Source: Hymenopus coronatus (lineage: Eukaryota > Arthropoda > Insecta > Mantodea > Hymenopodidae). From it: a DNA stretch of 64,000 bases. The translations under genes and the position numbers were made by a program. This document shows positions 26,401 to 38,400 of the stretch, piece after piece (within the stretch, counting starts at the first letter, position 1; each line of letters starts with the position of its first letter). The notes beneath the pieces were generated by a model. The model worked only from the letters and a program-made list of their open reading frames with translations. It ran no database searches and was not told the origin of the DNA. The stretch is taken from NCBI GenBank assembly GCA_030762935.1, contig CM060880.1:11504501-11568500 (forward strand). The letters run 5' to 3'.

Positions 26401-29400
26401 TGTTTTTTAAAGCTGAAACCAAAAACAAGGAGTATCTCAAATATAATCAACTCCACGAAAAAAATGTATATAAGATAAATTGTGTGTTTTAAGTGCTCTA
26501 CATTTTTTGTTTTGTAAGCTCTTGTCCATCTCTTATGGTTTAGTAATTATGCAAAGTTCCGTGAAATTCATCCAGAACAAAGTAGTCTTCAGAGGCTATT
26601 CCCAGAAAATTCAAGATATACATTTTATTTGTCAGGTAAACATCTTTAATATACAAATTTTTAATCAAAATTGTTAGAGCCATTTTGGAGAAAATCAAAA
26701 GTTTCGAAAAAAGTTCCATGTAAAGGGTAAGTTGGGGTAGGAGATTTTCTCAAAATCGTGTCGCATCCCTGGAAGATACTAAACTTAAATACCAACTTTG
26801 GTATTTTACCGACTTTCATTTTTGAGCTATCGTGTTCACAGACACACACATGGACCTTTTTCTGAAAATGCTTTTTATGGATACAGGGGACCCTAAAACA
26901 TATATTTCCAGTGAAATCTCAGTATCAAATTTTTGGGTGGAGTGCAATACCTTCTCTATACACTATGTAATAGTAGGTATAGAGAAAGTAAAAATTGAGT
27001 GTCATTAATGGTTCTCAGCATGCCATTCTATATTGGGCTTTAATTTTGCTCAGAGCCCTTTCTATCAGGCTTGAGGTTCTTTTACATGCCGTAAATCTAC
27101 AACATGGGACCAAAGACTTTACTTCCCTTCCGAAGGAAGCCATGCTAAGGATTTTTACACCTGAAAAAATCTATTGTCCTCTGCTGGGTTTGAATCCGCG
27201 ACCTTGTGTATAAGAAGTTAGCATGGTAACCATTTACACCATGGAGGGCAACAATGGCTTTTATGACTGGTGTATTATAATATATGTTTAATATATTTGC
27301 ATGACAAATAACAAGCAATGGTTACATTTTTTTGCAAATTGCATATGAAGTTCTCTTCATTATGGATGACTTTTGTACAACTTTTAAATAATAACCCAAG
27401 TTGTTGTTTACTAATGTTGAGCATTTGGCAATGCAGCTATTAGATCTCTTACTCTGTATTTTACAGATATCCCAGGCTATTCTGTAATTCTTAACAAATT
27501 GTGAGAGTCACTAAACATTACAATTTTCCAAAGCTATTAAACATTTTCCATCCACATGTAATATTTTAATTGGTTTACTCAAACAACAATACAAATACAT
27601 ATCTCTAGCTAAGAAGGGATAGCCTGGTTTAGATTAAGTATTTGGAAATTAAGGGGAACTTCTGTTGAGGTTGCTGTTTTGTTTAAACATTTTGATGCTC
27701 TCTCTTATTATTGTGTGTGTGTGCACGCATATGTGTGAGAGAGACTGCATACTGCCTGAATCTTTATATTGTCAAAATCTATGTGATGTCCAGTTTTTAG
27801 GTGTTCTGCGAGGGCAGATTTTTCTGCTTGCAATTGTTTTATATGTCTCATGTGCTCATTTCTGCTGGTAGTTCATGATCATCTTATTGCATATCTGGTG
27901 TTCTGAGTGAGCTGGGTGATTGCAGCAGCTATGACCCAAGCTGTAGAAGATAAATGCTGAACATTAACAACAGAGGTGCTTTCACCAGAAAACCAGAATC
28001 TTCTGGATCTTTTCTTCCCCTCTAGCACATTCTGGAACCATTGGCTATATAAGCAAGCACTCTTGTAAGGAAATTAGTGAGTGCACTTCTGGTATGACAA
28101 AAGTGCTGTTCTCCGAGTGAGTTATGACAACTGCTTTGATGTGTAATGAGTGCTGCTAATGCAGGTAACTAGAGATCTTTTTATCAACTTTGTAATCAGT
28201 AAGCCATCCAAAGAAGCTATGTCTCAAAGAAAATAAATTAGTCAAGTCAAAGTGAAATGTTAAACTAGATCACATTAGCAAGCTGACAGTGAGAATTTAG
28301 AGAAAAGTTAGACAAAGTCATAGTATGTTGAATTTAATTAGAAGAAAGTTTATACAAGCAATAGGAGGAATTGTAAAGATATTGAAAAAGCGTCACTTAC
28401 CTTTCAAAATATTTCCTCATGACTGACAGTGCATATCTGGCCCAAACGTCAGAGATGGGGTTTTGTCCCTGATATGCTGGTCGAAGAATGGGGTTAGGTG
28501 GACATGGGCTACGTTCTGTGTATGGTATGGCTGTGTAAGACTCCAGTGCATGGCAGAGGACATCAAAGCTGACAGAAAAATAGAAATACAATTACTATAA
28601 AATTAAAATATGCTTTGGGAATGCAGTGAATAAGAATAAATTTTACCTTACCCACTGTAAACGCAGACCTTCTCAGGCAAAGACAATGTATGAAGAGGGT
28701 CCACTATGCCCAGCGTCGGTCTGATAGCTCTATTTGCTATTCCAGTCTTGGCATGGAGAGGCTCGTAGTCAAAAATACTGACACCAGTAGTCTCACTGCC
28801 AGTTCCAGAGGTTGTTGGCACTGCAAGATGAACAAATGAATGTAAGGTGGAAAAATTATAGTATCTAAACTATGGTGACAAAAGAAACCTCTAGACACAC
28901 TTAGATGTAGACTCCAAAATTTCAATTTTTCACAAAAAAAAAAAAAAAAAAGGGGGGGGGGGGAAAAAAACACACACACACTTTTTTAATTCAAGCTTAT
29001 TATGGCTGCAACAGAGTATAAGTAATAGCTTGTGTTTCAGAGTTGCTGACAATACAAAGTGATCTGATGTCTCTGCCCTTGTGCCTTAAAATGTTAGTCA
29101 TTTAATTTTCCCTTGGCCAATTCTGTGCCTTGGGGCAGGGCAATGGTAAGCGCCAGACCAGTCATTTTCTGGATTATGAGATGACCGCATTGCTCTCTTG
29201 ATCCACTACCTGCATGCATACTTTGGTCATATCCTCCATCTTTGGAGGAGTTTGAGAACTAGCTCATAATACATCTCCCATTTATTTCAGCATGGGCAAG
29301 ACAACGATAAGTGCCATTTTCATTGTAAAAATGGCCAGTAAGAGGAAGAAATATATGTTTAATGATAGGGTTGTGAGTGGAAATGGTTCTGCTATGTCTC

Positions 29401-32400
29401 CAGAATATTCACAAGTGGCTCCGAAGATGTCCCAAGAAGTAGTGAACAGGATGAATATGTCTCTGAAGGTAACAGTATTTTCAATAAAACATATGGAATA
29501 GAATATGCTACATTTATTAAAATAAATATAACAAACATTCGCAGTGTTGCATTTTATAAGTGGTAATAGTATGAGCAAATCTAAAATATAACCTACCACT
29601 TTCTCTACACATACTATATACATAGTGTATAAAGAAGGTAAATTGCACCCAAAAATTTGATACTGAGATTTCACCGGAAATATATGTTTTGAGACCCCCT
29701 GTAACAAAAAAAAAAGGACTTTTAGAAAAGAGAGTGAGTGGGTGGGTGAGTGTGTGTGTGCGTGAGAGAGAGAACTGATTTTTGTGTAATTTGTTTTTAA
29801 TGAAGTCATTCAGCATTAACAAAGATATAGTAAGATGGGACTTAAAAGCAATAGGCAATAAATTATCATAATAATATTACCTATTGTTGGTCATTTAAAT
29901 TAAAATAACACAAAGTGAAACAAAATGTAACTAAAATCTATAGTGAAAAGTTTTGTGCTGCTTCTGACAACAGATAATGTTATCTTTGGTTCATAGGGTG
30001 GGGGGGAGGGTGTGCGTGCGTACCTCTCTGGTTTACTGCGAAACACTAGTCTCATGCATTTCATGAAAAAAATGTGTTGGCAATATACGAGGGGCATACT
30101 GAAAGTCATGAGCAACACTGTTTTACAATCTTAATATTTATTTTTAAGCCAAACCAAATACATCATCATAATCTATAGACTTTCTTTCACTTTTCGACAT
30201 AGTCTCCATTGTTTTGCACACATTTTTCCCATCGTTCTACAAGTTTGAAAATGCCCTTGTGATAGAACTCCGTTCCAGCTGCCTGCAGACCCTGACGCAC
30301 TGCTTTCCGAATATCCTCCAGCATCTCGTAGCGTTGGCCACGCATCTGCTCCTTCACAGAACCGAAAAGATGGTAGTCGGAGGGTGCCAAGTCGGGACTG
30401 TAGGGAGGATGTGGAAGAGTTTCCCACCCTAATGCTCTGATCTTCTCCATAGTGGCACGGGCAGTATGTGGATGCGCATTATCCTGATGAAGGATGATCC
30501 TCTTTCCAGGGCGTTTATCACGCAAAGCCCGACGGAGCTTCAGAAGTGTCTTGATGTAGCGGGCAGAATTTATGGTTTGTCCAGGTTCAAGAAAGTCAAC
30601 CAGAATGCAGCCTTGTGAATCCCAAAAGACACTTTTCCTACAGACTGCACTGTCTTCGCTTTCTTCTTCGATGGCGAGTTCAAGTGGTGCCATTCCATAC
30701 TCTGACGTTTCGTTTCTGGCTCATAGTGATGGAACCAGCTCTCATCTCCAGTCACAATACACGTCAAAAATCCATCACCTTCATTATGAAATCTCTGAAG
30801 AAGGTTTTGTGCAATGGTTCTTCTCTGAAGGTTGTGGTCTTCAGTCAATAAACGGGGGACCCAACAGTCACAGATCTTTCGATAACCCAAGCTGTGGATC
30901 ATTTCTTGCATTGCACTATGTCCTATTCCAAGTTGCGCAGCAATTTCATTCACAGTGAAACGCCTATCTCCTGTAATGAGCTCATCAACTCTTTCCTTGT
31001 TGCGTTTTGTAGAGGCAGTTCGAGGACGCCCGCTACGAGGCACATTTTGCAGACTCGTGTTTCCATCTTTGAAATGTTTCACCCATCTTCTAACACTGCT
31101 GGCACCCATGCAGACACCTCCATACGCACGTTGAAGTCTGAGATAAATTTCAGGAGCAGATTTTCCTTCTTTCACAAGGAATTCAATGACAGCACGCTGT
31201 CGAAACGAAACATCAATGTCAGCCATTTTTCAAACACTGTCTGTGGTCACGTGATACAAGCTAATGACGTCACAATATGTCAGCATGTGGCTTAAAGTCT
31301 GTAGATTACGATCCTGCAATTCATTTCGTTACATTGTTGAAATTTAAATTTTTACAATGGGTTGCTCGTGACTTTCAGTATGCCCCTCGTAGTTCCATTG
31401 CATAAAAGTTATAAAATGCAGTATCTTGTTGACATTTTGTGGCAAATTTTCTGCATATGAAATTGTCTTAATTACAGCAGGTAAATGGGTCACAGCAACA
31501 GAGATTGACCACATCTACTTCAACACACACTTTCTATGTGGACATTCATTGCTCAGGTCAGTATTTTCAACATTTTAAATCCAGATCGCCTGTGGAAGTT
31601 GTGCCCATATTCATATATTTTAACATGTTTTGTTGTTGTAGGTTAATAGAATATGAAAAAAAACTGAAAGTTTCAGCAATCTATGGAAAATATATTTATG
31701 ATATTAAATATAATAAAAAAGTCTACATTGTGGTTATTAAATGCTAATATTCACCTGCAATAAGTGGCTTCAATGTGCAGGTTACAGGCTTGCCTTTCCC
31801 TATAGGTGCATTTACATAGTCCAGGAAGTCTGCAGCAGGATCAGAACAGTAAAGGTTGGCAGCTTTGCAAGTATCCATGACGGATCCACCTCCCACAGCC
31901 AGAAAGGCATCAAAATTACCAGCTTTGGCAAACTTTGTGGCATCCTGCAAACTGTGATAAATGAAGTGTAGTTTAGGTTCAAAAAGTAAATAAGCTCTGG
32001 TAAGTGGTACAGTAAAGATCTATTTATATTGTTGTAAAAGGATACCTTATTCTGATACATTTGTCATAAAGCTAAAACCAAGATTAGGAGAAAAACCTTC
32101 AGAGTTCCATTCTCTACAAACTTTTAATTCTTTCTATGTTATGAACAAGTTTCTCATAGGATGGTAGGATTTGAACCACAGACCTCCCCATCACTCATCA
32201 CCTCAATTACCCATGCTAGTAAAACAGGCTGTAAGGCTTCATATTTACTTGCTCCTAAGGATGGTGGGGGGGAGAGTATTAATGGGGAGCAAAATCAAAA
32301 TATCTCATTTATTATTCAGTTTTCTGATAAATACTACATTATAATGTACTATAATTTATGTATGTAAACTATTTGGCACAGGAAATTATTTGAAGGAATA

Positions 32401-35400
32401 AGGAAGAGGTACCGTCAAACCTTTCACTTAGATTTGATCTGCATAGTGACAAAGACGTAGGTGAGAAAGGAAGGTAGGCGCGACAACAAGAGACATAGGG
32501 ACAGATAGTGAGAAAGTCAGAGGGAATGGCATAGAGTAGAATCTCCACAAATGAATGTAATAATACAAGCAGAGGTGTAAATTGTTTGAAAATAGATAGT
32601 TATTAACCTAATCTATTTAATATTCTATCTCCTGTAATGTTCTCTAGCCACTCTTTGTCGGTCTGGGTGGCTCAGATGGTTAGGCGTTGGCCTACTGATC
32701 CCAAGGTTGCAGGTTCAAACCAACCCTAGACTGTGCTTAAAAGTTACAGCCCCATGTCACTGGCATATTAAAGAACTGCTAGGACAAAATTTTAGCGTAT
32801 CGGTGCCCTGAAATGATCCTGGTAATTGACAGTTTAACAGACAAAACATTTTTTTTGCCAGCCTGGGTAGTGTGGTAGTAGCGTGTCTGCCTCATATTCA
32901 ACAGGTCGTGAGTTTGAATTTTGCTTAGGGTGAGCTATGCAGATAAGGTTTTTTTCGGGGGTTTCCCTTATCCTGAGAAGATGAATGTCGAATAACTTTG
33001 AGCTCCATGGACCACAAGATCATTTGAGCATCATTTCACCAATTTCATTCATTGTCTGATATGCCGACTAGGTTAAAGGATATTAAGTTAAAAAAAATTA
33101 AATATGGTCATTCTTAATAGTAAGCTATGCCATGTATTCAATTAATACTTTGAATATTTGACACTATGAGCAAATTACTTATTCAGTAGTTAAAATGTGC
33201 CTAATTATAAAGCAGAATCAAGCTGTTAACAACTATTACTTGCTAATGCAGAAGGGTGAATGTAATAGCCTAAAAACCAAAATATCCAATCATAGTTTGT
33301 TTTGTTTGTTTTTTTTTTTTTTGTTTTTTTTCTTTTTTGTTAACTGTTCAAGAATACTGAAAGTTATTTACTTTTTTTTAAGTATGTAATTAGTTTTAAC
33401 ATGCTAGGCATGATACTTAAATTCTAATACTATATTTTAAAATACCTACTTTTAGCAACAGCTGACCAGAAACATACCTAGCTTCAGTTGGCTCCACTCT
33501 CACTTTGTCATAAACTTCGAAGTTGACACCTTCTCTGGTTAATGAGTCCAGGGTAGTTTTAACAGGCTGCAGTTTCACCAAGTGTGGGTCAGTCATCACA
33601 CAAACCTTCTTTGCCTTCATGTTGACAAGATCCATTCCAACCTCTCTTGTCACCCCAGGTCCATATCGTATTGTTGAGCATGCCATCTGTCAAAATACCA
33701 ATTGAATGTTCATCATTAGAAGTGCCTGTTGTTGCAGTCTGTGCAAGCTTTTCCTTGAAAACAGTAGAGGTCTTTAATTCTTTACAGCTGTTTACAGATG
33801 TGTTGCTTTTGACTTTACTCTAAAGAGGTTCAAAGTAATCTATACCAAAATTATACAAAGGAAAAATTTCATATTTGTGTTTATTATTGAAAAATCCTGT
33901 TCTTGCCAATAGATGTAGGCTATAAAACAGTTCCTAATTTCAATTCTTAAGTGATAAAAAGTACTTATACGGCCTGGATATTACTACATAAACAAACTGC
34001 AGTCAAAATGAACAATACCTGCAGACATTTGTTTTTTTTGTTTTTGGTCGTGTTTAAAGCCTGTTTTTACTACTTGTGGCACCAGAGAACCTGCCCCTGC
34101 GCCACTTTGTCCACCACAATCACTCAGCCATGACATGGCCCAAAGGTGACTTCTAATTGAGAATACAATGGAATAGAAAATGCATATAAAAATATAACAA
34201 AAGTGCAGATAATATTTCATTCCATTCATTATAATGGTATTGATTTAACCCCTGAGAAAACATAAGACACCATAAAAGGAAAAAAAAATGATTGGAAACA
34301 TTATGTTTCTTTAATTGACATTTTATTTGAATATTACAGATTGTGCAGGATTTAGCACTGATACATCTAAATAACTTTTATTCCTACTACAGATGTATAT
34401 ATTGAAGTTTCTGGCTGCCAAAGACTTTTAATAACTATTTCTCGGTATGTTCTAATCAAATTCATTAATATTATACATAAATAATTATATAAAGAGAGAA
34501 AATTGTGTCCAGCACAACACAATTTTTAAATCAATATTTATAATTAACCGAGACCATTTTTTATAATTACAAAATATTTCATTGAATATTAATTGATGTC
34601 AAAGGTTTCTGTATCATGTGAACTCTGTGGAGCCTTTGTTATTAATTGACTATGGGACAAGGAGATGGTACAAAAATGTAAATTTCATCCTCTGTGATTA
34701 TCAGTCAAACATTCCAATAATTCTTTTATCACCAAATAAAAATAAACAAAACATTACTCCCAGTTCAAAAAATAAATCAGTTATTATTAAAGAAAATCTT
34801 TAAAAATTATTTGTGGATGAAAACTATTAAGTCAGTTAACTTAATATGCACTCATCAAAATTCTTAGGCTTTAATATGCATTGTCATCAAGTTGTTTCAG
34901 ACAGTGAAAACTTGAAAGAATAGATATAGAAACTATTTTTTAAAGAGTAATGCAGCTTGTTCAGTACTGAGGTATTAATTGATGACATTTTTGCTAGGAT
35001 AGTAATAAACCTAAATGCTTAAATGAATTTTAGTGAACAAGAATTTGGAAACACATGATAATCCAATATATGTAAATCCCCCCCCCCTCACTAGTATGCA
35101 TAGCAAACTGGTTGAGGCAATGCTTAAGGGGTTTTCTCTTGTCCTGAGAAAACAATATTGTTTTTCCTGTTTCAAAATTGGGATTCATTTGAGCAGTCAC
35201 TTCGTACATTTGAAAAACAAAATCATTGTTAATCTAACATTTTAAACACACTGATGGCAATGTCAACTGTATTTGTTTTGGTTAATCAACTAATGCTGCT
35301 CCTGTAACATTCAGCTCTTCTTATATAAGATATAATAAAAAAATATGTCAAAACTTTAGGGGCACACTATTACCACTTAATGAAAATATGTTATTTAAAA

Positions 35401-38400
35401 GATTTCACTTTCTCCTATTACAGCTCCCTCTTGTATTTGCATTGTGTGATGCACACAAGATATTTTTTTAGGCAGAATGACCACCGCTATTGTGCAACAA
35501 CAACCCCACACCAGAATAATCAAACTACAAGGTAAACTTTTGTTTATCTCTGCTTTGTATACACTACCCATCAAATCTCATGTTACCGGTGAGGAACGCT
35601 CACATTAACTGTTGCGTCATACACTGGATAGACACGTGCAACGAGAGTTTGAGTATAGAGCATGTTCATACATCATGCACAATTCCCCATTACAGTAAAT
35701 GGGGATAATAATAAATCGGATAAATATTGCCTATTGTGTAGTGTTAAAGCCTGGCACAATGCAACGGATTGTACCATGCATTTGACCTTCGCAACTCCCC
35801 GCAACTGCTCAGTAGTCTACATTGATTAGTCAACAGCAACATTAGTGCCACCGCCATCAGCAGTAGTCTGAGCTGGAACATGTATGTGGGGTAGTGTAAC
35901 AACTAGTGGTTCCTCACAGCCAGTTCAAAGAGCACTGTACTACACAGATGTTATTGTTGTTTAGATAACCCTCACCTGCGGTGCCACAAGTAGTTTTTTT
36001 TTTTTTTTTTTTTAAGGAGGGGAAAATCCTCCTGGATGCCAGGGAAGGTGGCCCTGGTGTGTCAGACTCTTACCAGCTAAAAACCACCTCCGTCTCCTGC
36101 AGCACTGCAGCATTTCTTCACAGTGCAGCATTCATATTTATCCTTCACTTTTCCCTTATCTTGTAGGATGTTCTTAATCATTCTTGTAATAAGGTAGCAT
36201 ATTTCTTTCTTGTCTATTATATTATCTAGTGTTAATTCCATTTCAATAGCGTTTAAGGTCTTTGTTCTTATGTAACTCCATCTTTTACATAGTAAAATAG
36301 TATGTTCTGGTGTGGCTATTTCTTTACAATATCTGCATCGTTCAGTCTCAATTATCTTCATTCTGTATAAGTAGGTTCCAAATCGGCCATGTCCTGTTAA
36401 GAATTGTGTAAAAGAGTAGTCAACTTCTCCGTGTGGTCTATTTAGCCATGGTTCAATTTTTGGGATAAGGCGTTTAGTCCATTGGGCCATTTCAAGTGCC
36501 ACAAGTAGTAAAAGTGGGCATTAAATACTACCCCAAAAAAAAAATCAGATAACCCACAATGTGGCAGAGTGGTGCGTTTGTTAGCAATTAATCTCAGACA
36601 CCATAACATTTCTATCCAAAATCAACCCAAGCAGCCTTTATTAAAGAATAGAATTAAATGTTCTTACCTCAAAAGCATAATCCTTGGATGGCTTTGCATC
36701 TGGCATTGAAGTGGCATTGGATCGCCGATCAAGAGCATTCGATAGGGCATAGCTGCTTCCAGGGTTAGCATGGGCTGGGCATTTGCAGCTGAAAAGAAGG
36801 CCAACATTAATACTGCTACTTCTGAACAACAAACATGAGTATGTAGAATACTTTACCGTTTACTGGTTATACAAAAGTCCTCCAAAATGAAGAACACTTC
36901 AAAGGCTAATCCCAAACAATTCAAGATATACCTTTCATTTGTTGTAAAAATATCTTAAACATATGGTAATTTAATCAAAATCGCTGGAGTTATTTTTGAG
37001 AAAATAAAACATTTTTAAAAATGTTCCACTTAAAGGGTAGGGTGGGGAGATTTTCTTGAAAATGTTATCACATCCTTATATGATGCTGAATTTAAATGCC
37101 AAGTTTGGTAATTAATAGACATTTTATTGTGTATTTGCAGTGCAATCTTATCAAATTTTTGGGTGGAATGCAATAGCTCTCTACTATGTATGTGCTAGAG
37201 AAAGCAAATGTAGAGCTTATTAAAATACATAGTTTGTGTAAAATTTTTTTTGTAGTGTTAACCATTTTTAAAAATATTCCGAATTGAACTATTCCATCTA
37301 AATGGCATCTAATGCACATGTTTAAAAGTTTCAATTTGTTTTTTTTTCTACACTTTCTTTTCTTCCCATTACAAAAACTTGATTGTTATTTGTGTATATT
37401 AACGTAGACCTTACTTAATTTGAAGTTATTCAAAAGCAAAATTATTTCAAATAACATAACATGGATAGAAGAATCATTAATTATATGAATAGCAACATAT
37501 GTGCACATTTTTTGTTGTTAGAGAAAATTGTGTGACTGCATCTTATTTTTAAATTGCTATTCTCTTGTTTCTCATGGTCATGCAAAGAGTTCCAAAGCCA
37601 GCATATAGTGATCTGTTTTTGTTAAAGATCTGACTATCTTCAAACTCCAGCATCACTCTACCACTTATAACAAAATATGCAGTCAGTGGCAGCTGTTGTA
37701 TATGAGCACAAAAACACCCTAACTTTTGATGCCTTGCAGACTTACTGGTTATTTTTTCCTTGAATGCTAATAAATGTAACTCATACTTGTTAGTTTAAAA
37801 TCTAGGATGCAACTCCTCTCAATTATGAAAGTTTACAACAAAGCTTGTACCAATATATTTTGTCTTGTGCACATTTTAAAAAGTTTTTGCACATATGCAA
37901 TTGGTATGATGTAAACCTTATGGGTCACATAAATACAAATCATTTCTCTATAAATGGTGCACTCCAAATATTCTTCTTCGACCAGATTTTGTTTTAGCTC
38001 AGACTTCAAGACATAAGTTTACATTGTGGTTAATAGCAAATACAATGTATTATATATTGCAACATTATGTATATGTGAATTTAATGGAGTATGTCATTCA
38101 TATGAAAACAGAGCATGCCAGGCTCTTCTGTAATACTTACTCTGCAAATAGAATAGATATAGTAATGTGTTTGTAACCAATTAAATATGTGAAACCAAAG
38201 TGATGTATATTCATAGTTTTTATTCTAAGGTATAACAAAATAAACAATAAATTAAAAAAAAAAAAGAAGAAAAAAAATAGTGTGCTAAGCTTCTCTCATG
38301 CTGTTTCCATGCTATTACTACAATTTTACATTCAATGCTAGTAGGTGGTAGCACACTACAGCTGAAGTGCATAGAATGCATGAGCTCAGAAATTTCTCCA

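Larger units (their letters stand above)
35965..36543 (+). repeat. SINE S1 tail split by a LINE insertion
   Basis: CACCTGCGGTGCCACAAGTAG (35973-35993) and the continuation AAGTAGTAAAAGTGGGCATT... (36504-36543, ending in an A-run) are the two halves of an S1 tail like the one at 11928. They are separated by a retrotransposon 3' end. Confidence 0.85.

Noticed and set aside
29282..29809. 175-codon minus-strand open frame in ADHFE1 intron 4
   Set aside because: It runs through an R850 fragment and a GT-rich microsatellite, has low-complexity hydrophobic text and no family resemblance.
30572..31295. Plus-strand open frames of about 130 codons
   Set aside because: Antisense shadows of the mariner 1 transposase.
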